A DNA stretch of 64,000 bases from Paracentrotus lividus (GCA_940671915.1 CALNVZ010003434.1:9221662-9285661); one strand, 5' to 3'. Positions 1 through 9,399 are shown, counted from the first letter of the stretch. Numbers and translations: made by a program. The notes: a model not told the origin generated them from the letters alone.

Positions 1-300
1 CTACCTGGAGTGGAAATATGCCTTTTCCAACACCCAGCTCCAACCAGGCGCAACCTAGTGTGTCCATGCTGCTACCATCTGCATTCCTGATGCCCACCTC
101 ACTGAGACTTGGCCTGTTTGCTGCTGAAATCCGATGATAAAGGGATGAAGACAAGATAGTGTCAGTCGCTCCTGAATCTGCACACAACCTGGCCTTAACT
201 CCCCTAATCATTACCTCAACAAAAAGGCCACGACGTGCCTTGTCTAGTTGGTAATTTGCAATTCTCTGGTTCACCTGTGGTGACACCGGTGTTGATGAGT
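1..300 (-). CDS. pro: Retroviral-type aspartic protease domain (partial, runs off the window)
   Basis: A minus-strand frame stays open from roughly 420 down to position 1. It contains the active-site motif D-S-G-A-T (ADSGATDT), preceded by a beta-strand-like segment (LFVEVMIRG), which is the retropepsin D-[ST]-G-A signature. It would cleave the element's own Gag-Pol polyprotein. It is in a different frame from the zinc-knuckle ORF that ends at 304, so expression would need a frameshift or the copy is damaged. The downstream flap region and the remaining pol domains are outside the window. Confidence 0.75.
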
Positions 301-303
301 CAT

Positions 304-612
304 CTACTGATTCTCTGTCTCCCTGGGGCCCTGGTTTCCATACAGCCTCCCCTCGGGCATCTGAGTCGGCTGAGTATCGTTTCCCGAAGAAGTTTGGTTC
401 CTGTGTCGGATGGGGCATTCCCGGGCAAAGTGTCCCCTTTCATGACACTCGTAGCACTCAACACTTGATTTTCCTTTCCACCGTCCATGGTAGGTATTGG
501 GTCGTCTTGATTCACTTGTTCTGTTGGCTGGTTCCTGTTTAGAGATTCTCTCTTCTATCCGTTTGAGTTCTTTCCATATCTCATCCATCGTGGCAGCCGG
601 ATCAACATCCAC
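304..612 (-). CDS. gag: Gag C-terminal nucleocapsid segment with CCHC zinc knuckle
   Basis: This 102-codon frame contains one CCHC zinc knuckle, CYECHERGHFAREC (C-x2-C-x4-H-x4-C), in a basic, glycine- and arginine-rich context, as expected for the RNA-binding nucleocapsid part of Gag. It overlaps the end of the main gag frame (555-1703) by about 58 bp in another frame. A stop lies just upstream in its own frame, so it is probably the natural continuation of gag separated by an indel at about 600-640, or less likely joined by programmed frameshifting. Confidence 0.75.
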   Translation of the reverse strand: MDVDPAATMDEIWKELKRIEERISKQEPANRTSESRRPNTYHGRWKGKSSVECYECHERGHFARECPIRHRNQTSSGNDTQPTQMPEGRLYGNQGPRETENQ

Positions 613-1703
613 AGCTCGGGACTGTGTCTTTGTCTCCTACTGGACCTCTGTTCTTCCAGCTTAAAGAAATTATCTGTAGCTAAGGAGGCCTGGATAGCTT
701 CATCCATCGTGGTCGGCTTGGATCTGAATACCCCTTCTCTGATGGCCTGGTCTTCAATTGCCTCAGAGAAATGAGTTCGAGCCAACCTATCCTGGGCTTC
801 CTCACTTAGCTCTGGATAGGCTAACGTAGATAATTCTCTTACTGCCTGGCCCAACTCCTGTAGAGTTTCTCTTGGTCCTTGACGCCGGTGTCGCAATTCC
901 AGTAGAAAATTCTCAGCTAACTGGCCTGGACCAAATCTCTTGCCCAATAGATTCATCAGGTCTTGATAAGTGGTTTGTGATGTCTCAGCGATCTTGTTAC
1001 CCAGGATCTTAAGTGCTGGGCCTCGCAGGCTAGCGGCAAGGAACACCTTAGCCTCGTCCTCACTCCAATTATTTGCTCTTCGACAAGCCTCAAAATGGCT
1101 CATATAATCCCTCCATGGAGTCTTCCCATCGAATCTGTCGGGTGTAATGTTGGGCTTATGTATTGTGTTGTGGGGCTGTGGCTGTAATCTTGTAGGCTCT
1201 TTGATCACCTCTGGCCTTCGCAACAAGTAGTCTGGCGGATTCTTGCATGCATCAACATCTGACATTTCCAGATCATTTCTATGTAGAAAATTAGCAACTG
1301 ATGTTCCATTGCCTGTCAGACGGCCAGCTGTGGGTGTCTTGGTTGGTGCTGAGAATGAAGTCTGGAATTGTCCACCATTAGGACCATAAGGCTGTTCTGA
1401 TCTGACCTTAATCGTTGTCTCCCCATCGAATTGGGGTTCTGGATTGCTACTTGGCCGACATTCATCACGAAATGCAGTGGATGCTCTATCATTCTGGAAG
1501 TGACGAGGAAAACTAATAGGAGATTGATTTATGTTGAGTCTCTCCAGTTGTAATCTAAGGAGACGATTTTCTTCTGCCAATTCTCTATTCTCCGATTTTG
1601 AGCGTCGCAGATCTTCGTCTCCACGCTGGACCTCGGCTGCAAGCACTCCCAGTTCTTCTTCTAGCGTGACACGCTGAGCGGCCATCATTGATGGTCTACA
1701 CAC
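555..1703 (-). CDS. gag: Retrotransposon Gag (capsid region)
   Basis: An open frame of 382 codons. Residues about 10-60 form a charged heptad-like coiled coil (EEEL, ENRELAEENRLL). The middle is low complexity, and residues about 190-345 match the retrotransposon gag/capsid family: DRFDGKTPWRDYMSHFEA, then FLAASLRGPALKIL, LLGKRFGPGQ and LAYPELSEEAQDRLA. The product would form the virus-like particle. An alternative start is the MMAAQ methionine four to five codons in. The frame ends before the zinc knuckle, which continues in another frame at 304-612. Identification as Gag is firm; the functional state is doubtful. Confidence 0.85.
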   Translation of the reverse strand: MCRPSMMAAQRVTLEEELGVLAAEVQRGDEDLRRSKSENRELAEENRLLRLQLERLNINQSPISFPRHFQNDRASTAFRDECRPSSNPEPQFDGETTIKVRSEQPYGPNGGQFQTSFSAPTKTPTAGRLTGNGTSVANFLHRNDLEMSDVDACKNPPDYLLRRPEVIKEPTRLQPQPHNTIHKPNITPDRFDGKTPWRDYMSHFEACRRANNWSEDEAKVFLAASLRGPALKILGNKIAETSQTTYQDLMNLLGKRFGPGQLAENFLLELRHRRQGPRETLQELGQAVRELSTLAYPELSEEAQDRLARTHFSEAIEDQAIREGVFRSKPTTMDEAIQASLATDNFFKLEEQRSSRRQRHSPELWMLIRLPRWMRYGKNSNG

Positions 1704-1733
1704 AGTGTGTACTATAGGCTAACTCTTATTTAA

Positions 1734-1940
1734 CCTATAGGCTAATGAGTAGGCTAATGTGTAGCCTATAGGCTAATGTGTAGGCTAATGCGTAGGCTAA
1801 TGTGTAGCCTATAGGCTAATGCGTAGGCTAATGTGTAGCCTATAGGCTAATGCGTAGGCTAATGTGTAGCCTATAGGCTAATGCGTAGGCTAATGTGTAG
1901 CCTATAGGCTCATCCGTAGGCTCCTTCGTAGGCTACTTCT
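1734..1940. repeat. Minisatellite, about 31-bp unit with TAGCCTATAGGCTA core
   Basis: The string GTAGCCTATAGGCTAATG recurs at about 1761, 1804, 1835, 1866 and 1897. The last four are spaced exactly 31 bp; the first gap is 43 bp, one unit plus a 12-bp partial. The core TAGCCTATAGGCTA is palindromic. It lies in the retrotransposon leader just upstream of gag and shares its core with the array at 2530-2925. Confidence 0.9.
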
Positions 1941-1954
1941 TGTGTAACTATACA

Positions 1955-1988
1955 CAGCCCCGTTGCCGAAGGCGACGGGGCTGTACTT
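1955..1988. other. GC-rich hairpin in the retrotransposon leader
   Basis: CAGCCCCGTTGCC and GGCGACGGGGCTG flank a GAA loop, forming a 13-bp stem with one G-T type mismatch. A second, shorter GC hairpin (CCCGTCGC, TTC, GCGACGGG) lies at about 2500-2520. Both stand out from the AT-rich surroundings. They could be structured leader RNA of the retroelement; no function is shown. Confidence 0.7.
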
Positions 1989-2529
1989 CCACCACCCCCA
2001 TTTACAGCGAAATTTTCAGCAGTGATGTGCGATCAGGTGATTATACTGGTCAATTTAATCAATCTAATGTTAAAATGTTGTTGTAAGGTTTTTATGATGT
2101 TTCACGCGTAACAACGACTAAAAATAAAAGTATATAAGAGCTTCTTGACTTACCAAATCGAATTTTCCGTTGGCCTTGTCTCTTCTCATAGTGTTGGTGC
2201 CATCGCTGCCATTTTCTATGACGTCATTTTACTGTGCGAAGACGTATTTAACTCTGTGGCGAAGACAATGCACGCACAAAGAAATATACGTTGATGGACT
2301 CAATTTTCCTGTATTTTTCTACATTATTAGTTGATTACTTCATGTGAAACATTCGCAGATGTCACCAATTCGAGGAAAAACTTCAAAGATTTGATTCAAT
2401 GTGAGTATAAATTCAAATAAGGTATTTTTGACCACGAAATTTGTGGTCATGTATAGATATTTTCAAAACTTCGCCAAATATGTCTACTGGTTCGTCAGTT
2501 CCCGTCGCTTCGCGACGGGGGCTGGTCGG

Positions 2530-2925
2530 TTTACTTCTTGTGTAGCCTATAGGCTCATCTGTATGCTCCCTCGTAGGCTAACGTGTAACGATGCTACACG
2601 TAGGCTAACTCATAGCCTATATGCTCATCTGTATGCTCCCTCGTAGGCTAACGTGTAACGATGCTACACGTAGGCTAACTCGTAGCCTATAGGCTCATCT
2701 GTATGCTCCCTCGTAGGCTAACGTGTAACGATGCTACACGTAGGCTAACTCATAGCCTATAGCCTAGGCTCATCTGTATGCTCCCTCGTAGGCTAACGTG
2801 TAACGATGCTACACGTAGGCTAACTTGTAGCCTATAGGCTCATCTGTATGCTCCCTCGTAGGCTAACGTGTAACGATGCTACACGTAGGCTAACTCATAG
2901 CCTATAGGCTCATCTGTATGCTCAT
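2530..2925. repeat. Minisatellite, 70-bp unit, about 5.5 copies
   Basis: CTCATCTGTATGCTCCCTCG recurs at about 2554, 2624, 2694, 2769, 2839 and, incomplete, 2909. The unit is 70 bp, and one copy carries a 5-bp insertion near 2760. Each unit also holds GTAGGCTAACGTGTAAC followed by GCTACACGTAGGCTAAC and the same TAGCCTATAGGCT core as the 31-bp array. The array fills the proximal leader of the LTR element. Confidence 0.9.
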
Positions 2926-2982
2926 TCAATGTACAGTGAGTATCCTGTCGAGTCGAGTTGCCGTTCTTCACGTTGTGCCAAA

Positions 2983-3000
2983 ATCCCGCCGCGGCCACCA
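2983..3000 (-). promoter_or_regulatory. tRNA primer-binding site of the LTR element
   Basis: One base inside the LTR end the minus strand reads TGGTGGCCGCGGCGGGAT. Its complement ends in CCA and looks like the acceptor stem and T-arm end of a tRNA. Position and TGG start are those of a minus-strand primer-binding site. I cannot assign the isoacceptor from memory with confidence. Confidence 0.7.
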
Positions 3001-3001
3001 G

Positions 3002-3373
3002 TGTAGCGTAACGGGGCTCTGTCGGGGTAGCGTTTTGCCTCTCAGGCGGTCTCTCACAGAACCCAGTCACGTCTTTGGAATCTCTCACTCTCTCGATCGG
3101 ATTCGTTCACAAAAGTATATTGTGCAAGCAACAACGTAACTCACCAACACGATCTCTCCCTCACTACTCACAATCAATCAATCACTCGAATATATTTCTT
3201 ACCATGCAGTGAAAACAGAAGATATACGAGCTTTCTGTAAGGTACATCAAAGTCTTTATTCACCGAGCAACACGACACGTCTCACCACCCCAGCGGCGCG
3301 CTCGCTCGACAACAACTGACCAACGCATAGTCGCTTAAAAATTATCTCCCAACAAATACTATTGCCCTCTACA
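3002..3373 (-). repeat. 5' long terminal repeat (372 bp)
   Basis: The segment is bounded by TGTAG and CTACA, a perfect 5-bp terminal inverted repeat with the canonical TG...CA ends, and abuts the primer-binding site on its inner side. On the minus strand an AATAAA polyadenylation signal lies at 3260-3255. The matching 3' LTR would be left of the window, so the boundaries rest on ends plus primer site only. Confidence 0.7.
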
Positions 3374-3690
3374 GTCCTTAAATGAATTACGTTACAATAT
3401 AATCCCTCAAAGTTTCATACCTTTATCTTAAATATTTTCTGAGTTATCAAAATTTATAATCATAGGTTTTCATATTTGTTTTTCTATAAATTATGTTGCT
3501 ACAATACACAAGTCAATGGGAAAAAATCACCATTTTGCATTGCATGTTCCAAGACCTCCAAATCTATCTTGAATGAAATAATTCTTTTGTTTTAAGTTGT
3601 ATGTGATACAACTGACTATAAATATTTTGTTTGGTTGAATTGTGGCCCATTCTACTATGTGTAATCATGATAATTGGTTGAACTTTTAGT
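3374..3690. other. AT-rich intergenic sequence, no feature seen
   Basis: No coding potential, repeat structure or RNA gene could be recognised between the LTR and the CACGCGAGTCAC repeat. Confidence 0.5.
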
Positions 3691-3694
3691 CCAA

Positions 3695-4115
3695 AATGAC
3701 ACTCGTCACGCGAGTCACACTCCTGTGTCACGCGAGTCACATTTTGAAAAGGTGATAAAATTAAAATGAATGGCCAAAGGATACTGAAATTTTACCAGAT
3801 CATTGCTTAATGTTTCAAAATTATCTCCAGAAAATTTCATACACATCGGATAAGTAACTTCTGAGGAAATTTCAGTCAAGTACAGTAAGGTCAAAAACCT
3901 TCAATAGTGTCGCGTCACGCGAGTCACAGGAAACAAATTGAAATATCTCCAACAAAAATGACTTTGCAATCAAAATTTCTTTGTGCTAATGTGTAATGTC
4001 ATTACCTTAATTGAAATAAGTAAGAAAAACAGGTCTGCATCATAAAATTTTGAAGTAATTACCCTTTAAAAGTTGAAATTTTGTGTAAATGTCACGCGAG
4101 TCACAATGGAATGGC
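3695..4115 (+). repeat. Dispersed repeat R1 with spaced CACGCGAGTCAC motifs
   Basis: TCACGCGAGTCAC occurs at about 3706, 3728, 3913 and 4092. The segment 3907-4115 aligns with 51700-51925, sharing CACAAATTGAAATATCTCCAAC-type text, AAGTAGGAAAAACAG with TCTGCAT, and the ending CACGCGAGTCACAATGGAA. Part of the same repeat is the unit of the 63-bp minisatellite at 44030 and 50900. Nothing coding is visible. Confidence 0.75.
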
Positions 4116-4124
4116 TGATATATA

Positions 4125-4850
4125 CAGTGGTGGCCAAAATTATTAGAACACTCAAAGCTACACAAAGTCTATGGGATTCTGCACGCCCTAGTACATTTGC
4201 GACGGGATAACCTTTTGTTGCCGAAAGCTTTCATGAATTGTTAGCATAGAGTCTTACGCATCTTGTGGTACCAAATTTATATAGTTTCGACTATCGGGTA
4301 ATGCGTAATTTCAAAAATTGTCGCGCTATGCGCGTTCAGCACTCCCATATACCGTGTGTTGTAAAAGCAGTATCAAATGCAGATGTGCGAAATGACAATG
4401 ATATATGCCAAAAACTCAAAAAGTATTTGAGATACACGTATGAAACTTTGCAGGCTTATTCATTATAATATGCCCCAAATACATGCCAAGTTTCAGAAAA
4501 TTTTATCAAATTTGGAGGAAGTGCATGGCCCCCTCCTCTGGTCGTGAGATGTCCAAAATAATCCTGCCCATTTAAGGTTAGAACTATTTTTCAAGTAAAC
4601 TTCTTCATTTCATGAAAAAATAATCTTAACCTTAAATTGGCAGGGTTATTTTGGTTATCTAACGACCAGGGGGTGGGGCCAATCCACTCCCTCCCCATTA
4701 GACCAAATTTTCTGAAACTTGACATGTCTTTCGAGCATGTGATAATGAATAAGACGGCAACGTTTAGCTTAAAGACTCTTTGAGCTATCGGCATATGTAA
4801 TTGGCATTTCACTTTTCATTTTAGCTTCGGGTGTTCTACCAGTGTGTATA
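4125..4850. mobile_element. Imperfect palindromic (fold-back) element
   Basis: The halves are inverted copies about a centre near 4585. GGCCCCCTCCTCTGGTCGTGA on the left faces its complement around 4660-4690, and CCTGCCCATTTAAGGTTAG faces its complement near 4625-4645. The left end reads CAGTGGTGGCCAAAATTATT; the right end, inverted, reads CACACTGGTAGAACACCC. No transposase is present, so it is a non-autonomous element. The left end loosely resembles Tc1/mariner ends. Confidence 0.65.
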
Positions 4851-4864
4851 TACATATTTATAAC

Positions 4865-5198
4865 TGAAAATTTTCTGCGATTTAGCAGAACAGGGCCCCG
4901 TAACACAAAGGTTTGCGATCAATTGCAAATTTGAAAGAAGCATTGTAATTGGTCACTGATCAGTCATTTGAACAAAAATTACATGCAACAATGATTGTGA
5001 TTGGCTATTGCAACTTTGCGATTGATTGCAAACCTTTGTGTTACGGCGCCCAGGTCTGTTTAAAAAAAGGGAAAAGGTATTTTATTACAGGGAATTTGTT
5101 AATATTCATACCCCATATACCAATTTTTTGTAATTTTACTGCAAGTTGTGAAGTAAGATTACAAGTGTTTTGGAAGCCCTGCTGCAAGAACTTTTCCG

Positions 5199-5233
<35 letters not shown>

Positions 5234-5262
5234 TTAAGGAGAAATTTTCTAACAGTGTACCC
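4865..5262 (-). mobile_element. Copy of MITE family B (ACACTGTTA ends), interrupted
   Basis: The sequence is the inverse of 37202-37773. Its right end, AAATTTTCTAACAGTGTA, inverts to the TACACTGTTA-type end there, and TTTTCTGCGATTTAGCAGAACAG matches the inverse of 37366-37400. It is split by a second MITE at 4894-5050 and contains a long poly-T run at about 5201-5232. Confidence 0.7.
4894..5050. mobile_element. MITE with GGCCCCGTAACACAAAG ends and 3-bp CAG target duplication
   Basis: GGCCCCGTAACACAAAGG at the left inverts to CCTTTGTGTTACGGCGCC at the right. CAG lies directly outside both ends (4891-4893 and 5051-5053). The uninterrupted family B copy at about 37366-37400 reads GAACAGGTCTG at the corresponding place, which is the empty site. 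A 3-bp duplication would fit PIF/Harbinger-like elements, but no transposase supports that. Confidence 0.75.
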
Positions 5263-5424
5263 ATGAGGCACTGGTCCAGCGTACTTTGATCAGTTTGGTC
5301 ACTCATTCCCCAAAGGTTGACCATTGACCCAAAATGAGATAGAATTCTGGATTTATATAGCGCCTATTGCAGAGTTAAACTAGGTCTCTAAAATACAAAC
5401 AAGTTTCCGCTAGCACAATTCGAT

Positions 5425-5625
5425 TTGATACATGCACTTGTATTGTATCGCAAAAGCTTATCTGACCTTGAATTTCATAGTCTGTCAAAATGTGCGTGGA
5501 ACATGTTTACAGAATTTGTTTTGGACGACTATACCTCCAGCAACTTTTTTCAATATAACATGTCATGCATGACACTGAAATCATGTCCTATTGCTTTCTT
5601 TATGCCATGATACAAATTTTTTTTG
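5425..5625 (+). repeat. Dispersed repeat C, copy 1
   Basis: It shares blocks such as TTGTATCGCAAAAGCTTATCT, GTCAAAATGTGCGTG and CTCCAGCAACTTT, in the same order and orientation, with 9785-10000. Both end near a TGC-rich stretch ATTTTATGC. The two copies bracket the TIR element at 5805-8744. No coding content. Confidence 0.75.
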
Positions 5626-6271
5626 CCTTGAACCGTTGTTGATGACCGTTAAACACAAAGGTAAACTACGTGAAATTCCTGTATCCAGAGGATAAAAGAC
5701 GGAATGGTGGGTTTTAAATAGAGGGAAATAAAATTTGAAAAGGTGAAATAAGGAAAATAACCCGTTGTAGGTGCAGGCCTACTTACATAATTATACTCGA
5801 GGTAGGGGAGACCGGGGACAAATGTAACACGGGGCAATTGTAACAGAGGCTCCCATTCCTAGCAGAAACACGCTATAAACTTATAAATTTGTAGAGAAAC
5901 ATGCGCAGTTTAATGCTCCACATGCTGTTGAGTGTTAGCAGATTTAACGGTCGTGGAACTTTCTACGACGGGAAAAACCGTTTTTTGAGCATAAAGTAAT
6001 ATTTCACATACCCATTGTTTTTTTCTTGGCACAATTTGTGATGAGCTACGGCTGTCATTTTATTTAGAAATTATGTTCTTAGGCCATACTTTGCTAAGTT
6101 TCAACGACGATACCGAGACTAAGATAGAAAAAATCTCTCCAATATGGTCACCTCTGCAGGGGCAATTGTATAACAGCTGTTACAATTGCCCCTGTTTCTT
6201 GTTAAGTAACTCCCGTGAGGAACTCGGTAAGCAGATTTCCGCTGAATCAACCAAGCTATTAAATAACCAAT

Positions 6272-6431
6272 CAGGGGCCGCAGAGCGTTTTTTGGAAGTG
6301 GAGGGGCTGAGCGGCAAGTGGGAGGGGGTGGGGGAGGGGGGGGGCTGACAGACTAAAATCACAAATGTATGGTCATTTTTTCCGTTTTTGTACACGTTCG
6401 CTGATGAAGCCCCCAGGCTCCGTGGCCCCTG
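6272..6431. mobile_element. GC-rich MITE, CAGGGGCCGCAGAGC ends, copy 1
   Basis: CAGGGGCCGCAGAGCG at the left inverts against GGCTCCGTGGCCCCTG at the right. The inner text (GTGGAGGGGCTGAGCGGCAAG, AATCACAAATGTATGGTCAT) reappears inverted at 59383-59586. Confidence 0.75.
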
Positions 6432-6507
6432 CAATTTCATTAAAAATACAATTGTCCGGATTTGTGCTTCTGTAAGCATATCAACATAATCAGAAACCTC
6501 TGAACTG

Positions 6508-6662
6508 TGAGTAGTATTAGAGACGTCTCAGACGTCTCTCGCGAGATTTTAAAAGATATCCGTCTCCAGCAATTAGGAGACGTCTCGGGACGTCTCTTTA
6601 TTATTTTCCATGCGGAGACGATTCTATTCTGTCGCGGGGTTCGCGAAGTGAGTAGACCCTAT
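6508..6662. repeat. Partial copy of the GAGACGTCTC MITE family
   Basis: It contains repeated AGACGTCTC and GGAGACG words and ends in TTCGCGAAGTGAGTAGACCCT, which matches the family terminus GCGAAGTGAGATACCACCCT. Its left end is degenerate. Confidence 0.6.
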
Positions 6663-6757
6663 TGCTGCATCATAACTTCAGAACTTGAATGTTATTTCAT
6701 TATAATGCTTTACAAAACCAAAAGGTCAACATCTATACACCTCCGACATTGAAAATT

Positions 6758-7025
6758 AGGGTGGTATCTCACTTCGCCGGAGACGTTCTCCACGACAGAA
6801 TAGAAATTTCGTCTCCGCGATGGATAAATAATAATTTAGAAACGTATCCGAGACGTCTCGGAGACGTCTCCTAAATCTCAGGAGACGATTTTTTTTTCAT
6901 AAATTGTGGGCGGAGACGTCTCGGAGACGTCTCCGCGATATGGGAGACGTTTTTAATACATTCTGTTCCGTCGCGAAAACAAAATTTATTCCTATCGCGG
7001 AGACGTCTCGCAAAGTGAGATACCA
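6758..7025. mobile_element. GAGACGTCTC-rich MITE, GGTGGTATCTCACTTCGC ends
   Basis: GGTGGTATCTCACTTCGCCG at the left inverts against CGCAAAGTGAGATACC at the right. The interior is built from palindromic GGAGACGTCTCC words separated by AT-rich spacers. Another copy is at 30579-31038. The element sits inside the 5805-8744 transposon. Confidence 0.8.
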
Positions 7026-7589
7026 GAGCCTCAAGTTTTTAATTCTTGTTGTTGTTGTTGTTTTTTTTTTTAATAATTTATATCACTTTACGGAAAAGAA
7101 AAAAATTAAAGAATATGAAGAGAGTGACCATTACGTTCTTTTTAATTTCAAGATGTAAATAGGAGTTAGACTTGGATATAAAGAAAAATAGCAAGAAAGC
7201 CTCGTTGATAAGCTCAAGTATCAAGAACTTTATAACTTTGAATGTATTGTCGATTATTATGCCTTTACAAAAAACAAAAGGTAACCATACCTATAATCTC
7301 AGACATGAAAATTCAATAACTTGAACATATCTGTCTAATACGTTTGTTAGAAATGCAATGAAATATTGATATTTTCCGAAAAAAGTGCCTTTAGTTTGTT
7401 TATCATTTGTTTCACGTAATCAGAGCCTCTCAAGTTGTTATTCTTGTTTTTTTTAATAATTATATCAACTTATAGAGAACTTCAGAACTTCATAAACTTT
7501 GAATGTATAATCACATTATAGTTTCTTTTTTTTCAATTGACCAAAGGTAACCTATATGAGCTCAAACATGAGGAATTAAATAACTGTGA

Positions 7590-7680
7590 ACATATGATTT
7601 TATTTCATTTTATTTGTCGAGTGTTCATGGTATAAACATAAAAGAAACACTGACAGGTAGCCCATGAAAACCGAAAAGGC
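7590..7680 (-). repeat. LINE 3'-end fragment related to the one at 13075-13150
   Basis: Inverted, it reads as TTTTCATGGGCTACCTGTCAGTG and CACTCGACAAATA, matching CTTTCATGGGTTATCCTGTCAGTG and CACTCGACGAATG at 13080-13150. It is interpreted as a 5'-truncated LINE tail. Confidence 0.55.
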
Positions 7681-7719
7681 CTATTTACAATGGGGTCAAA
7701 TAAATGGGAAAAAGATAAG

Positions 7720-7940
7720 GGACCCCCCCCCCCCGACTTGTTTTTTTTTTTATTAAAAAAAAGCACATTATTAAAAGAGAAAAGAGAAAAGAGGAAAGGA
7801 GGGAGGGAGAGAAAGGAGAGGCGGAGAGAGAGGAGAGAGATGAGAGAGAGAGGAGAGAGGGGAGGGCAGATAGGACAGTAAAAAAGTAAAGAGGAGTGAA
7901 TGAAGAAAGAAGAAAGAAAGAAAGACAGAGGAGAGAGAGG
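7720..7940. repeat. Poly-C, poly-T/A and GA-rich polypurine microsatellite
   Basis: A run of about ten C is followed by T and A runs. About 160 bp of nearly pure purine (GGAGAGAG, GAAAGAAAG types) then extends to about 7940. Open frames here are low-complexity artefacts. Confidence 0.9.
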
Positions 7941-8079
7941 GAGGATGGCAGCCCCATAAAAAATATATTATATATTTTCAATATGATAACCTGGAAATAT
8001 ATGTCCAATACGTTTTGTTAAAAGGGCAGACACTATTGATTTTGCCAGAAGAAAAAAATGGCGTAATTTTGGATTGATT

Positions 8080-8322
8080 TTACAAAAAAAAAAAAAAAAA
8101 AGAAAGAAAAAAAAAAAAGCTGTCATTTTTACTTCTTCTCAGAAATGTATCACTTTATTTTGAAAGAATGCGTTAAAGTCAAGGCGTAAGCCTAACATAA
8201 AGTGTTATACAACAGTTGTCAGTTAAAAATATATATGTGTAGGTACAAAGTAGATAAAGAACCAAAATATGAATTAATGAAGGTTCTATAATTCTACAGT
8301 TAAAGGGTGAAGCCACAACAAC

Positions 8323-8353
<31 letters not shown>
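8080..8353. repeat. Two poly-A tracts
   Basis: A-rich runs occur at about 8082-8120 and 8324-8352 inside the TIR element. No gene is associated. Confidence 0.85.
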
Positions 8354-8355
<2 letters not shown>

Positions 8356-8941
8356 ATCATACTTTTGTCCCATTTCATGCTATAACAAGTGGAAATGTAT
8401 ATAAATGGGTCAGCATTGTCTGTTTCATATTAGTTTATGTGGTTAATGATGTTTAATTTGTCATGTGGCATAGCCTGAAAGAAAAACAAAATGTTACAAG
8501 TTCAGTGTTACATGCCCCCAGTCTGTTCAATTGCTCCCTCGTCACGGGGCAATTGTAACACTCGACTCTTGTTTTGAAAATGGTAATGGCTTCAAATGAC
8601 TTGTTTTTACTTTACCCAACCTATTCATATGTCAAGCTAAGATACTGCATATTTCTTTTATTTAGTTTTAAGCAAGTATTTAACTTCAATAAAGCTGATA
8701 GGTCAAATTTGGAAAAAACTGTTACAATTGCCCCAGGTCTCCCCTACTGCACTCCCGTTAAAAGGCAAAAGAATGTCAACAACAGTTATAGTCAAACGTA
8801 TCCAAGAACGTTGTCAACCCTAATAACGTCTATAATCGATTCCACCGTAAATGATTACAAGGCAAAACATTGCTTCTATATGCATTCCTGTGACCAAAAT
8901 ACGCTAGTACAATAAGTCCAAACCCAATTTCGTTACAATAC

Positions 8942-8942
<1 letters not shown>

Positions 8943-8983
<41 letters not shown>

Positions 8984-9061
8984 ACACACCCACACACACA
9001 TACACACACACACACACACTACACGCACACACACACACCGACACACACACACACACACACC
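8943..9061. repeat. (AC)n microsatellite
   Basis: About 118 bp of almost uninterrupted AC dinucleotides with scattered C, T or G variants. Confidence 0.95.
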
Positions 9062-9179
9062 TTTATATAATCGCTTTCTTATCTGCCAAATATTGTTATA
9101 CACCCATATCACTTTCTTCTGACCAAATTTGGTGCATGGGTCACATGTGGGTAAATACAACCCGACGAGGACTATTTTT

Positions 9180-9335
9180 TAGGGGGCACCTGGGGACCTA
9201 ACCTGACCAGTTGGACCAGGCTGACACCTGTTACGAGTGGTAATGTCGCAGCGCATTATTACGTCTGGGACCAACATTTGACGTCACCATCCAAAAGTCG
9301 TGACTGGGATTCGAACCTCGGTTAGACTCTTTACA
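9180..9335 (-). repeat. tRNA-derived SINE-like element, copy 1
   Basis: On the minus strand it contains the polymerase III B-box GGTTCGAATCC within ACCGAGGTTCGAATCCCAG, followed by TTTGGATGG and CAGACGTAATAATGCG. The same order of blocks occurs on the plus strand at 9405-9560. I do not see a convincing A-box, so the tRNA head may be truncated. Confidence 0.6.
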
Positions 9336-9399
9336 GTTTGCGGGCTTATTTAGAAAAAATAACATAAATCACTTTGATCTGTTTACATTATGGAAAAAC

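Larger units (their letters stand above)
1..3373 (-). mobile_element. Ty3/gypsy-type LTR retrotransposon, 5' part (3' part lies left of the window)
   Basis: Read on the minus strand from the right the order is LTR (3002-3373), primer-binding site (2983-3000), a 1.3-kb leader with tandem repeats, gag (1703-555), zinc knuckle (612-304) and the start of an aspartic protease (about 300-1). This is the standard 5' half of a Ty3/gypsy element. Reverse transcriptase, integrase and the 3' LTR would be beyond position 1. Frame changes between gag, zinc knuckle and protease mean that the copy is either decayed or uses more than one frameshift. The family assignment rests on domain order and gag type, since no integrase is visible. 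Confidence 0.85.
5805..8744. mobile_element. TIR element, 2.9 kb, GGGGAGACCGGGG ends, TA target duplication
   Basis: The left end is GGGGAGACCGGGGACAAATG followed by CGGGGCAATTGTAAC; the right end inverts to GGGGAGACCTGGGGCAATTG. TA flanks both ends (5803-5804, 8745-8746). GGGCAATTGTAAC motifs recur near both ends, including 6165-6195 and 8545. The interior holds nested MITEs, poly-purine tracts and a threefold internal repeat (6660-6760, 7200-7320, 7470-7590). No transposase frame is seen, so it is non-autonomous or gutted. The same end type occurs at 39277-40274. Confidence 0.75.
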
